A stretch of DNA of 64,000 nt from Sediminibacterium goheungense (GCF_004361915.1 NZ_SNWP01000011.1:434001-498000), one strand, 5' to 3'; positions 25,934 to 34,792 are shown, numbered from the stretch's first letter. Numbers and translations are program-made. Notes: generated from the sequence alone by a model not told the origin.

Positions 25934-27406
25934 GTGAGTAAATCTGTAATTATTATCGGAAGCGGCTTTGCCGGCCTTTCTGCTGCCTCATTTATGGCAA
26001 AAGCAGGTTGGAAAGTTACAGTCGTGGAAAAACATGCCACGCCGGGTGGCAGGGCCAGGCAATTTTCGGAAGCAGGTTTTACTTTCGATATGGGGCCTAG
26101 CTGGTATTGGATGCCAGATGTATTTGAAAGATATTTTAACCAGTTCGGGAAATCGGTTTCCGACTACTATCGCTTACAGAGGCTTGACCCTTCTTATAGG
26201 GTTTACTGGCCCGATGGTCCGGTTGATATTCCTGCATCTTATGAAGCGCTACAATCCTTATTCAATTCAATTGAACCCGGAAGCGGAGAGCGACTGGATT
26301 TATTTTTAAAAGAAGCGGCCTATAAATATGATGTAGGTATTCATAAACTGGTATACAAACCCGGCCAGTCTTTAACAGAGTTTCTGGATTGGGAACTGGT
26401 AAGCGGTGTATTTAAACTGGACGTTTTCCGTTCCATTAAATCCCATGTAGCCAAATACTTTACCCATCCGAAGCTCCGCGAACTGATGGAATTTCCGGTA
26501 TTGTTTCTCGGCGCTTTGCCTGAGGATACGCCTGCTTTATACAGCCTGATGAATTATGCTGATATCAAAGGAGGTACATGGTATCCGGAAGGTGGTATGT
26601 TTCAGATTGCGAAAGCTATGTATGAGCTGGCGCTCGAATTAGGGGTAACATTTGCATTTAATCAGGATGTAAAAGAAATACGCATTCAGAGAAATGCTGC
26701 CAGACAGGTGGTAACAAAAGATCGTGTATACGAAGCGGAGGTCGTGATCGGAGGAGCCGATTATCACCACATAGAAATGAATCTCCTGCCGGAAGCTTAT
26801 CGTACCTATACCCCGGCTTACTGGGCAAAACGGGTAATGGCACCCAGTTGTCTTTTGTATTATGTAGGCTTAAACAAACGTCTGGAAAATATCCGCCACC
26901 ACAGCTTATTTTTTGATACCTCTTTTGAAGTGCATGGGAAAGAAATTTATACCACCAAAGAATGGCCTTCCGATCCCTTATTTTACATGAGTGCCACATC
27001 GGTTACCGATCACACGGTTGCTCCAGAAGGATGTGAGAATCTTTTTCTGCTGATTCCTGTCGCTACAGGTCTTAGTGATGATTCGCCCGAAAGAAGGCAA
27101 TTTTATTTTGACAAGGTCATCGACAGGCTCGAGCAACAAACCGGACAATCAGTCAGAGATGCCATTGTATACCAAAAATCCTTTGCACACAGTGATTTCA
27201 TATCTGAATACAATGCCTTTCGTGGAAATGCTTACGGTTTAGCGAACACTTTAGGTCAAACAGCTGTTTTGAAACCTGCGTGCAGGAGTAAAAAGGTCAA
27301 TAACCTCTTTTATACGGGTCAGCTTACGGTTCCCGGTCCGGGTGTACCCCCAAGTTTGATCAGTGGCGAAGTGGTAGCCGGAGAGGTACTGAAAGCATTT
27401 GGATAA
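25934..27406 (+). CDS. crtI: Phytoene desaturase (CrtI-type)
   Basis: 490 residues, GTG start. FAD-binding N-terminus VIIIGSGFAGLSAASFMAKAG with VEKHATPGGRARQF, then FTFDMGPSWYWMPDVFERYF. The C-terminus carries the CrtI signature YTGQLTVPGPGVPPSLISGEVV. It introduces double bonds in phytoene to give lycopene at the membrane. First enzyme gene of a seven-gene carotenoid operon; a second CrtI-like enzyme (28850) is 3' and probably handles a later desaturation. Confidence 0.93.
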   Translation: MSKSVIIIGSGFAGLSAASFMAKAGWKVTVVEKHATPGGRARQFSEAGFTFDMGPSWYWMPDVFERYFNQFGKSVSDYYRLQRLDPSYRVYWPDGPVDIPASYEALQSLFNSIEPGSGERLDLFLKEAAYKYDVGIHKLVYKPGQSLTEFLDWELVSGVFKLDVFRSIKSHVAKYFTHPKLRELMEFPVLFLGALPEDTPALYSLMNYADIKGGTWYPEGGMFQIAKAMYELALELGVTFAFNQDVKEIRIQRNAARQVVTKDRVYEAEVVIGGADYHHIEMNLLPEAYRTYTPAYWAKRVMAPSCLLYYVGLNKRLENIRHHSLFFDTSFEVHGKEIYTTKEWPSDPLFYMSATSVTDHTVAPEGCENLFLLIPVATGLSDDSPERRQFYFDKVIDRLEQQTGQSVRDAIVYQKSFAHSDFISEYNAFRGNAYGLANTLGQTAVLKPACRSKKVNNLFYTGQLTVPGPGVPPSLISGEVVAGEVLKAFG

Positions 27407-27454
27407 CCGAATTAAAATATACACAGACAAAATCTGTACACAAACCAACAACCC

Positions 27455-28291
27455 ATGATCACACTGTTTCATGAAGTAAGTCAGGACTGCAGCAGGATCA
27501 CGACAGAAAAATACAGTACGAGTTTTTCGTCGGCCATCCGGTTGTTACATAAAGACCTGCGTACACCTATTTTTAATATTTATGGATTCGTTCGCTTTGC
27601 GGATGAAATTGTAGACAGTTTTCATGATTATGATAAGGCAGCTCTGCTGACAGAATTTAGGCAGTCTACCTATGATGCTATTGAAAAGGGTATCAGTATG
27701 AACCCGATTCTTCATAGTTTTCAACTTACCGTAAATCAATACAAGATTGATAGAGAGTTGATTGATGCTTTTCTTTACAGTATGGAACTCGATTTAAACC
27801 AGCGTAAATACGATCGCGCTGGTTATGAACAATATATTTATGGTAGTGCAGAAGTGGTAGGTTTGATGTGTTTGTTTGTATTTTGCGACGGCAATAAGCA
27901 GATGTATGAACTGTTAAAGCCATATGCAAGAAGTTTGGGTGCTGCTTTTCAGAAAGTAAATTTTTTACGTGATCTGAAAGCAGATTACGAAGGGCTTGAA
28001 AGGGTATATTTCCCTGGGTGTGATTTCAGAAATTTTACAGAAAGGGATAAGCGTGCTATCGAAGAAGATATTCAACGAGATTTTACTCATGCTTATGAGG
28101 GTATTTTACAATTACCCATGAAATCGCGTTTTGGGGTATATGTTGCCTATAAATATTATCTCTCTCTCTTCAAAAAAATAAAAAAGGTACAGCCCCAAAA
28201 AATTATGGAAGAAAGGATACGGATTCCGGATTACGGTAAAATATTCATTCTTGCCAAGGCTGGTATCCGTAGTCAACTCAATTTACTCTAA
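27455..28291 (+). CDS. crtB: Phytoene synthase
   Basis: 278 residues, trans-isoprenyl diphosphate synthase fold with two aspartate-rich motifs: FADEIVDSFHDYD and NFLRDLKADYE. RLLHKDLRTPIFNIYGFVR at the N-terminus and ERVYFPG are typical of CrtB. It condenses two geranylgeranyl diphosphates to phytoene. A gene for GGPP synthase (crtE) is not in the window. Confidence 0.93.
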   Translation: MITLFHEVSQDCSRITTEKYSTSFSSAIRLLHKDLRTPIFNIYGFVRFADEIVDSFHDYDKAALLTEFRQSTYDAIEKGISMNPILHSFQLTVNQYKIDRELIDAFLYSMELDLNQRKYDRAGYEQYIYGSAEVVGLMCLFVFCDGNKQMYELLKPYARSLGAAFQKVNFLRDLKADYEGLERVYFPGCDFRNFTERDKRAIEEDIQRDFTHAYEGILQLPMKSRFGVYVAYKYYLSLFKKIKKVQPQKIMEERIRIPDYGKIFILAKAGIRSQLNLL

Positions 28292-28321
28292 GCTCAGTAA
28301 GAGATTACTTATTTTTATAGT

Positions 28322-28846
28322 ATGGAACAAGTGATACTGGTGAACGAACAGGATGAATTACTGGGCGTAATGGAAAAAATGGAAGCGCATGAAAAAGCAT
28401 TATTACATCGTGCATTCAGTGTTTTTGTTTTTAATGAAAAAAATGAACTCTTATTACAGCAGCGTGCATTCACCAAGTACCATAGCGGTGGTTTATGGAC
28501 CAATACCTGTTGTAGTCATCCCCGGCCAGGCGAATCAACAGAAATAGCTGCTACTCGTAGGCTTCAGGAAGAAATGGGGTTTACTACAGAGCTATATAAA
28601 GCATTTTCATTTACGTATAAAGCCGCTTTTGATAATGGATTAACCGAACACGAGTTTGATCATGTATTTATTGGTCATTACAATGGACATGTTGAAGTGA
28701 ATCCGGAAGAAGTAGCAGGTTATGCTTATAAATCATTAGAAGAAACTGCATCTTTGCTGGAAGCGGATCCGGCAAATTTCACAGCCTGGTTTCATATTGC
28801 TTTCCCTAAAATTTACGACTGGTATCAGCAGAATTATAAATCGTAG
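28322..28846 (+). CDS. idi: Isopentenyl-diphosphate delta-isomerase, type I
   Basis: 174 residues, Nudix fold: HRAFSVFVFNEKNELLLQQRA, GLWTNTCCSHPRPGE (active-site Cys) and the Nudix-like helix ATRRLQEEMGF; a later EHEFDHVFIG matches type I IDI. It interconverts IPP and DMAPP, raising isoprenoid supply to the carotenoid branch. Embedded between crtB and the second desaturase with a 3-bp gap to the latter. Confidence 0.93.
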   Translation: MEQVILVNEQDELLGVMEKMEAHEKALLHRAFSVFVFNEKNELLLQQRAFTKYHSGGLWTNTCCSHPRPGESTEIAATRRLQEEMGFTTELYKAFSFTYKAAFDNGLTEHEFDHVFIGHYNGHVEVNPEEVAGYAYKSLEETASLLEADPANFTAWFHIAFPKIYDWYQQNYKS

Positions 28847-28849
28847 ACC

Positions 28850-30349
28850 ATGCAGCAAAAACCTTCGGCAGTAATTATAGGTGCAGGTGTAGCCGGACTC
28901 GCGGCATCCGTACGACTCGCCATTCAGGGTTTTGATGTAAAAGTGTTTGAGCAGTCTGATAAACCAGGTGGCAAGCTTGGCTATTTTGAAACACAAGGTT
29001 ATCATTTTGATACAGGTCCTAGTCTTTTTACTCAGCCGGATAATATTGAAGAACTTTTTGCCCTGGCAAATGAACCCATTGAATCCTATTTCAGTTACCG
29101 GAAAATGCCGGATTCATGCACCTATTTTTATGAAGATGGAACGGTGGTTCGGGCCTCAGCTGATATAGAAAAATTTGCTGCAACAATAGAGCAGCAAACT
29201 GGAGAACCTGCAGAAAATATAAAACGTTACCTCTCAGCGTCGGGTAAGCTGTATGAAAATGTAGCGAATATCTTTCTCAATCATTCTTTACATAAACGTT
29301 CTGTTTTATGGAAGTCGCCCATTGCAAAAGCATTGAAAACGGTGCGTCCTTCACATATTTTTAAAAGTCTACATCGGCTAAATAGTAGCGGCTTCCGCGA
29401 AAAGAAAGTGGTGCAGCTATTTAACAGGTATGCAACCTATAATGGAAGCAATCCCTATAAAGCTCCGGGCATGCTGAGTTTGATTCCTCATCTGGAACAC
29501 AATGAAGGCACTTTTTATCCAGAGGGCGGCATGATCAGTATTACCCATGCTTTATTTTCCCTTGCGCAGAAAAAAGGGGTGCAGTTTTTCTTTAACCAGC
29601 CGGTCGAGCGTATTATCCGTTACAATAACCAGGCAAAGGGTGTAGTGGTAGATGGTAAAAACATAGAAGCTTCTATTGTGATAAGTAATGTAGATGCGTA
29701 TTTTACCTATATGCGTCTGTTGAACGATCAGGAAAAAGCAAGAAAAATATTAAAACAGGAAAGAAGCAGCAGTGCATTGATATTTTACTGGGGTATAAAA
29801 AAAGAATTTGCAGAACTTGGGCTGCACAATATTTTCTTTAGTGAAGATTATGAAAAAGAGTTTGATCATATCTTCCGACTAAAAAAAGTATATGCTGATC
29901 CAACTGTGTATGTAAATATTACATCCAAGTGTGAGCCCGGCAAACAGGCGCCTGTTGGTAAAGAAAACTGGTTTGTTATGATCAATGTTCCAGCCAATAT
30001 AGGGCAGCATTGGGATGATCTGAAAACACGATGCCGAGTACTGATTATTGAAAAGCTTAACCGTATGCTGAAGACCGATCTGTCTTCTTTGATTGAGACA
30101 GAGAATATACTGGATCCGGTTTTAATTGAAACGGCAACGGGTTCTTATCAGGGTTCATTGTATGGAACAAGTTCCAATTCAAGAATGGCGGCTTTTATGC
30201 GCCACCCGAATTTCTCACGTGATATTGAGGGCCTTTATTTTGTAGGTGGCAGTGTGCATCCGGGAGGAGGTATACCACTTTGTTTGAAGAGTGCAAAAAT
30301 TATGAGTGAACTTGTACAATCAGATCAGCAAAGAAAAAAACATTCATGA
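28850..30349 (+). CDS. crtD: CrtI-family carotenoid desaturase (CrtD-like, 3,4-desaturase)
   Basis: 499 residues. FAD motif AVIIGAGVAGLAASVRLAIQG, then EQSDKPGGKLGYFE, YHFDTGPSLFTQPDN, and the C-terminal YFVGGSVHPGGGIPLCLKSAKIM. It is a second, divergent CrtI homologue. Next to cruF, crtZ and crtY it is most simply the C-3',4' desaturase of the saproxanthin/myxol route. The cruF-like gene overlaps its end by 4 nt. Substrate is inferred from context. Confidence 0.82.
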   Translation: MQQKPSAVIIGAGVAGLAASVRLAIQGFDVKVFEQSDKPGGKLGYFETQGYHFDTGPSLFTQPDNIEELFALANEPIESYFSYRKMPDSCTYFYEDGTVVRASADIEKFAATIEQQTGEPAENIKRYLSASGKLYENVANIFLNHSLHKRSVLWKSPIAKALKTVRPSHIFKSLHRLNSSGFREKKVVQLFNRYATYNGSNPYKAPGMLSLIPHLEHNEGTFYPEGGMISITHALFSLAQKKGVQFFFNQPVERIIRYNNQAKGVVVDGKNIEASIVISNVDAYFTYMRLLNDQEKARKILKQERSSSALIFYWGIKKEFAELGLHNIFFSEDYEKEFDHIFRLKKVYADPTVYVNITSKCEPGKQAPVGKENWFVMINVPANIGQHWDDLKTRCRVLIIEKLNRMLKTDLSSLIETENILDPVLIETATGSYQGSLYGTSSNSRMAAFMRHPNFSRDIEGLYFVGGSVHPGGGIPLCLKSAKIMSELVQSDQQRKKHS

Positions 30350-31029
30350 GTCGTTATAAGTTATCCATATCAGCTTTCATTGCTATTCTGTTTCATGTGA
30401 GTGGATTGATTGGTATGCTGTTTACAGAACACAAAGAATGGTTTATTGCCAATACGCCCTTGAATTTGTTGCTGATGTTTGTACTGCTGTTATGGAATCA
30501 ACCCAAGCCCAATCAATTTTTCATTGTTTTCGTTCTTGCTGCTTTCTTAACCGGTATGGGCGCCGAAATGATTGGTGTAAATACAGGAAAACTGTTTGGT
30601 TGTTATAGCTATGGTACTGTTTTGGGGCCGCATTTAAATGGTGTTCCCTGGCTTATTGGGTTGAATTGGTTTGTGATAGTATATTCATCGGGAGTAATTA
30701 TGCATCTGATACATGAGTGGGTAAAGCGTAGGTATGAAGATTCAGGAACACGTTTGTCGCCCCATCTGGTAACACTTTCCTTTGTGGTGGACGGAGCTTT
30801 ACTGACTGTATTTTTTGACTGGATCATGGAGCCGGCTGCTGTTCATCTTGACTTCTGGCAATGGGAAAGTGGAGAGATTCCTTTTTTTAACTATCTATGC
30901 TGGTTCCTGATTAGTCTTGCATTGTTGTGGTTATTCAGGAAACTGCGTTTTGAGAAGGCCAACCATTTTGCGGTACATTTGTTTATTATACAACTGTTGT
31001 TTTTTCTAACCATCAGATGGTATTTATAA
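30346..31029 (+). CDS. cruF: CruF-like carotenoid 1,2-hydratase (carotenoid biosynthesis membrane protein)
   Basis: 227 residues, about seven membrane segments, matching the Caroten_synth family: AAFLTGMGAEMIGVNTGKLFGCYSYGTVLGPHLNGVPWLIGLNWF and VDGALLTVFFDWIMEPAAV are the conserved blocks. CruF adds water across the 1',2' double bond of the acyclic psi end. Start overlaps the CrtD-like stop (ATGA). With one lycopene cyclase it points to a monocyclic, hydroxylated product. Confidence 0.82.
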   Translation: MSRYKLSISAFIAILFHVSGLIGMLFTEHKEWFIANTPLNLLLMFVLLLWNQPKPNQFFIVFVLAAFLTGMGAEMIGVNTGKLFGCYSYGTVLGPHLNGVPWLIGLNWFVIVYSSGVIMHLIHEWVKRRYEDSGTRLSPHLVTLSFVVDGALLTVFFDWIMEPAAVHLDFWQWESGEIPFFNYLCWFLISLALLWLFRKLRFEKANHFAVHLFIIQLLFFLTIRWYL

Positions 31030-31030
31030 T

Positions 31031-31501
31031 ATGTTGACCTATATCCTTATAACACTGGCTACATTTTGTATCATGGAAGGTATTACCTGGCTCACACATC
31101 GTTTTGTGATGCACGGTTTCCTGTGGTACCTGCATGAGGATCATCACCAGAAAGGTCCTGGGTTCTTCGAGAAAAATGATGCTTTCTTTGTCATCTTCGC
31201 AATACCCAGCTGGCTTTGTATTATGCTCGGTAGTATGAATCAGGTATATTGGGTAGTAAGCATTGGCGCCGGCATTGCGCTGTATGGTTTTGCTTATTTT
31301 CTGGTGCATGAAATCATTATTCACCAGCGAATTAAACTTTTTACAAGAAGTAATAACCGTTATATCAAAGCGATACGTTGGGCACATAAAATGCATCATA
31401 AGCATTTAGATAAGGAGGAGGGCGAAAGTTTCGGTATGCTCATTGTGGCAAAAAAATATTGGGACAAAGTACGCAAAGATGAAATGCTGCAACGCAAATA
31501 G
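31031..31501 (+). CDS. crtZ: Beta-carotene hydroxylase (fatty-acid-hydroxylase superfamily)
   Basis: 156 residues, membrane protein with the four His motifs of di-iron hydroxylases: HRFVMHG, HEDHHQ, HEIIIHQR and HKMHHKH. It hydroxylates C3 of the beta-ionone ring. The start is 1 bp after the cruF stop. Length is normal for CrtZ. Confidence 0.9.
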   Translation: MLTYILITLATFCIMEGITWLTHRFVMHGFLWYLHEDHHQKGPGFFEKNDAFFVIFAIPSWLCIMLGSMNQVYWVVSIGAGIALYGFAYFLVHEIIIHQRIKLFTRSNNRYIKAIRWAHKMHHKHLDKEEGESFGMLIVAKKYWDKVRKDEMLQRK

Positions 31502-31530
31502 TTGCTTATCTTACCATTGACCATTCACCA

Positions 31531-32685
31531 TTGATTATTCACGCACACTACGACTATATTATCTCCGGTTCCGGTTGCGCAGGTCTGAGTTTACTCATGC
31601 GCATGATGGAACATTCTTTTTTTGATGATAAGAAGATACTGGTAATTGATAAAGCTGAAAAGAACAGTAATGACCGTACTTGGTGTTTCTGGGAGAAAGG
31701 TGACGGTTTATTTGAACCCTTGGTTCATCATTACTGGAATGAAGTGAATTTTTACGCAGATCACTATTCCAATCTTTTATCGCTGAAACCATACAGGTAT
31801 AAGATGATCCGCGGGATTGATTTTTACCGGTATGTGCAGGAACAAGCAAAACAAAAAAGCAATATTCATTTTTTGTATGAGCCTGTTACAGCTACAGGAA
31901 CCAAAGATGATATGGCATATCTTCAAACAGCAACAGGGTTTTATACGGCTGATTATGTATTTAATAGTATTCTGTTTGTGCAACCTGTGATCAGTTCGGG
32001 CGAATATATGTTGCTGCAGCATTTTAAAGGGTGGTTGATCGAAACTGAAAATCCGGTATTTGATCCTTCGCAGGCCACATTTATGGATTTCAGGGTTGCA
32101 CAGGATGCCGGTACTACTTTTATGTATGTATTGCCGGTATCATCTACATCGGCACTGGTAGAATATACCTTGTTCACGGAGCAGTTATTACCTGCCGAAA
32201 AATATATTGCTGAGCTACAATCTTACCTCAAAAAATTTTTAGGTATAGAGCGATATAATATCATTCACGAAGAGTTTGGTATCATTCCTATGACCAATCA
32301 TCGGTTTCCCGGAGCTGAAGGAAGGGTGATTCATATGGGCATTGCCGGCGGACAGGCCAAAGGTAGTAGTGGCTATGCTTTTCAGTTTATCCAGAAAAAA
32401 ACCACTTCTATTGTTGAGCATCTTGTAAAGGGAAGGTTTCCTCTTCAGCATGAAGGTTGGGTAGCGCGCAAGTTTCGTCTTTATGATTCGGTATTACTGA
32501 ACGTACTTCACCATCGTAAATTGAACGGTGATGCTATTTTTGCCGCTATTTTTCAAAGGAATAGTCCTGAACGTGTTTTACGTTTTCTGGATAATGAAAG
32601 CTCTTTATGGGATGATCTTCAGATTATGAACAGTGTTCCTACCCGTATATTCCTGAAAGCGGCTATGCAGGAGTTATTCCGTTAA
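31531..32685 (+). CDS. crtY: Lycopene beta-cyclase (CrtY-type)
   Basis: 384 residues if begun at TTG 31531. The flavoprotein N-terminus HYDYIISGSGCAGLSLLMRM starts almost immediately, followed by NDRTWCFWEKG, the CrtY signature FMDFRVAQ, and GAEGRVIHMGIAGGQAKGSSGYAFQFI. It closes a beta ring on lycopene. No in-frame ATG precedes the conserved core. The start region consists of ACCATT/CCATTGA words like other intergenic repeats in the window, so initiation probably uses TTG. Last gene of the operon. Confidence 0.9.
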   Translation: MIIHAHYDYIISGSGCAGLSLLMRMMEHSFFDDKKILVIDKAEKNSNDRTWCFWEKGDGLFEPLVHHYWNEVNFYADHYSNLLSLKPYRYKMIRGIDFYRYVQEQAKQKSNIHFLYEPVTATGTKDDMAYLQTATGFYTADYVFNSILFVQPVISSGEYMLLQHFKGWLIETENPVFDPSQATFMDFRVAQDAGTTFMYVLPVSSTSALVEYTLFTEQLLPAEKYIAELQSYLKKFLGIERYNIIHEEFGIIPMTNHRFPGAEGRVIHMGIAGGQAKGSSGYAFQFIQKKTTSIVEHLVKGRFPLQHEGWVARKFRLYDSVLLNVLHHRKLNGDAIFAAIFQRNSPERVLRFLDNESSLWDDLQIMNSVPTRIFLKAAMQELFR

Positions 32686-32727
32686 GTTTACCTGCTTTCT
32701 ATTATTTTTGCTGCAATTTATTGAATT

Positions 32728-32769
32728 GGCCTCGTAGTATCCGCCTAAGGCGGAGATAGTATAAGAGTA
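32728..32769 (+). pseudogene. 5'-half copy of tRNA-Arg with a palindrome in place of the D-loop
   Basis: GGCCTCGTAGTA (32728-32739) and GATAGTATAAGAG (32755-32767) match the acceptor/D-arm of the intact tRNA 80 bp downstream. Between them CAATG is replaced by the perfect palindrome TCCGCCTAAGGCGGA (32740-32754). The 3' half is missing, so it cannot make a tRNA. Confidence 0.75.
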
Positions 32770-32807
32770 GTTTTATATTATTATAATTGGGGTAACATTG
32801 AAATATT

Positions 32808-32879
32808 GGCCTCGTAGTACAATGGATAGTATAAGAGTTTCCGAAGCTCCAGATCCAGGTTCGATTCCTGGCGAGGCCA
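32808..32879 (+). tRNA. tRNA-Arg (anticodon CCG)
   Basis: 72 nt that fold as a tRNA. A 7-bp acceptor stem pairs GGCCTCG with CGAGGCC. The D arm is GTAC/GTAT around AATGGATA. The anticodon stem has one mismatch at its outer pair and a TTCCGAA loop (anticodon CCG at 34-36). The T arm is CCAGG-TTCGATT-CCTGG, and the discriminator base is A. CCA is not encoded. A terminator follows at 32902. The tRNA family is decided by anticodon only; the outer anticodon-stem mismatch slightly lowers confidence. Confidence 0.85.
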
Positions 32880-33145
32880 CAGTAAATACGAAATAAGAAA
32901 TAAGGGGTAATCCCCCTTTTTTTGTGTACAATAAATAGTATAATCCCCACAGTACTGTGGGGACGAAGCTCCAGATCCAGGTTCTCCGCCGCGGCGGATG
33001 GCGAGGCCACAGTAAATACGAAATAAGAAATAAGGGGTAATCCCCCTTTTTTTGTGTACAATAAATAGTATAATCCCCACAGTACTGTGGGGACGAAGCT
33101 CCAGATTCAGTTTCTCCGCCGGGGCGGATGACGAGGCCACAGTAA
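32871..33145 (+). repeat. Tandem 130-bp units containing defective tRNA-Arg 3' halves
   Basis: Two units, 32871-33000 and 33001-33130, differ at only three bases, and a third starts at 33131. Each unit carries the tRNA 3' end, its terminator, and then a damaged tRNA copy. In the copy a 20-bp perfect palindrome (first at 32944-32963) replaces the anticodon loop, and a 14-bp palindrome TCCGCCGCGGCGGA (32985-32998; one mismatch in the second unit) replaces the T-loop. Neither copy can be a working tRNA. Confidence 0.8.
32902..32923 (+). terminator. Intrinsic terminator of tRNA-Arg
   Basis: AAGGGG pairs with CCCCTT around a TAATC loop and runs into seven T residues, 22 nt after the tRNA. An identical copy lies at 33032-33053 in the second tandem unit. 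Confidence 0.7.
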
Positions 33146-33208
33146 ATAAGAAATAAGGAATAAGAAATAGGAAATAAGAAACAAGGAAGATGCGAATGCC
33201 TTGTCGGC

Positions 33209-34792
33209 TTACATGTATCTGAACTTTTCTTCCTCAATATCCAGTTGGTGTAAGTACTTACGAATAATATCTTCATCAAAATGAAGGTCGGATTTGTTTT
33301 TTTCCAAGAGCCATTTTCGCTGTTCTTCAAGTAAGTCGAGATAAATAGACTTTACTTCTGCCGACATAACCGGGCTTAGATTATACAAATTTTTCAGCCT
33401 GCATTTTTCCGCAATTTGTTGTACCGCAGCATTGGTGTCCAGTTCTTTCTGATACCTGGCAGTAAGATGTTGTAATGAATGTTGTGCCAATGCTGTTTTA
33501 ATGAATTCATTGGCTTCATGTTCAGGCATATAATCATGGTACCCCGCTATATGTAGTTTTTTTATGAGCAAGGGCAGGCTAAGTCCCTGTACCAATAAAG
33601 TAGTCAGTATTACAATGAATGTGATAAACAGAATCAGGTTGCGTTGAGGAAAAGCAACGCCTTCTGATAATTGCTCGGGAATAGATAATGCCGCAGCAAG
33701 AGATACTACGCCCCGCATACCTGTCCATCCTAATAAAACAGGGCCTTTAAAGCCTGGGTTTCTTTCTGCCACATTGATAAAATTGCGCATGATAAACGTG
33801 GTAAGTACGGCACCGAAGGCTGCCAGCATTCTTACTACAATTAATATAATGGTTACCAGTAACCCATACCAGATAGCTGTACTGAAAGGAATGCCATCCT
33901 GTTTTAACCCTGCCGTAATTTCAGGCATGTCTAATCCAATCAGCATAAAGACCAAACCATTCAGTGCAAATACAAAACTCTCCCAAACATTGACACCTTT
34001 GACTCTTGATGAGCTGTTTAAGAAATGATGTCTTTTATTTGATAATAATAAGCCTGCACTTACTACTGCGAGGATACCTGAGCTATGTATTTCTTCCGCA
34101 AAGATATAGATGGTATAGGGGGTGATAATGGTGAGAATGATATCCATGCTGGCATCGGTGGGCAGGTATTTGTGTATTTTCATGAATAGCCAGCCAATCA
34201 ATAAGCCAATGGCTACGCCGCCCACTACCATCCAGGTAAAACTCAAGGTAGCATCCAACCAGATAAACTGACCAGTTCCCACAGCAATCATAGCAAAGCG
34301 AAAAATAATGAGCGAAGAAGCGTCATTTAATAAGCTTTCACCTTCCAGAATAGACGACATTCTTTTGGGTACATGTACAAATTTCAAAATCGCATTAGCA
34401 CTTACCGCATCCGGTGGAGATACGATACCACCTAATAAAAACCCCAATGCCAGGGAGAACCCCGGAATCAGGTAGTTGGCTGCAAATGCAACGGTCATGG
34501 CAGTTAAGAAAACAACAATAAAAGCAAAGCTCGTAATGATACGGCGCCAGCGCCACAACTCTTTCCAGGAAATAGACCATGCTGCTTCATATAAAAGTGG
34601 AGGCAGGAAAATGATAAAAATAAGTTCAGGATCTATTTTGGTTACAGGAACACCAGGTATAATACTGATGAGTAATCCGGCTATAACAAGTAATATAGGA
34701 TAGGCCACTTTAATTTTATTGGCCAGCATAATTAATAATACGATCGATAAAATCAATAGCAGGTAGAATGGAAAATGATCCAGCATGTACAT
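33209..34792 (-). CDS. Na+/H+ antiporter, CPA1 family
   Basis: 527 residues from the ATG at 34792 (a GTG at 34810 is also in frame). About twelve helices; the core shows LIFIIFLPPLLYEAAWSISW, LGGIVSPPDAVSANAIL and EGESLLNDASSLIIFR, with the ion-binding Asp of the NhaP/CPA1 fold. GWTGMRGVVSLAAALSIP is a further family block. A cytosolic C-terminal tail of about 125 residues is charged. It exchanges Na+ (or K+) for H+ at the inner membrane. Its 3' end lies beside the tRNA repeats. Confidence 0.9.
   Translation of the reverse strand: MYMLDHFPFYLLLILSIVLLIMLANKIKVAYPILLVIAGLLISIIPGVPVTKIDPELIFIIFLPPLLYEAAWSISWKELWRWRRIITSFAFIVVFLTAMTVAFAANYLIPGFSLALGFLLGGIVSPPDAVSANAILKFVHVPKRMSSILEGESLLNDASSLIIFRFAMIAVGTGQFIWLDATLSFTWMVVGGVAIGLLIGWLFMKIHKYLPTDASMDIILTIITPYTIYIFAEEIHSSGILAVVSAGLLLSNKRHHFLNSSSRVKGVNVWESFVFALNGLVFMLIGLDMPEITAGLKQDGIPFSTAIWYGLLVTIILIVVRMLAAFGAVLTTFIMRNFINVAERNPGFKGPVLLGWTGMRGVVSLAAALSIPEQLSEGVAFPQRNLILFITFIVILTTLLVQGLSLPLLIKKLHIAGYHDYMPEHEANEFIKTALAQHSLQHLTARYQKELDTNAAVQQIAEKCRLKNLYNLSPVMSAEVKSIYLDLLEEQRKWLLEKNKSDLHFDEDIIRKYLHQLDIEEEKFRYM

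Noticed and set aside
32773..33145. Additional functional tRNA genes
   Set aside because: The extra copies lack anticodon and T loops or a 3' half, so only 32808-32879 folds as a tRNA.
32871..33330. Minus-strand open frames across the tandem tRNA units
   Set aside because: Their internal repetition simply mirrors the 130-bp DNA repeat, and they overlap the antiporter end and terminators; no protein family is seen.
33209..33400. tRNA-adjacent integration site for a mobile island
   Set aside because: Partial tRNA copies flank the tRNA, but there is no integrase and the following genes are ordinary chromosomal ones.
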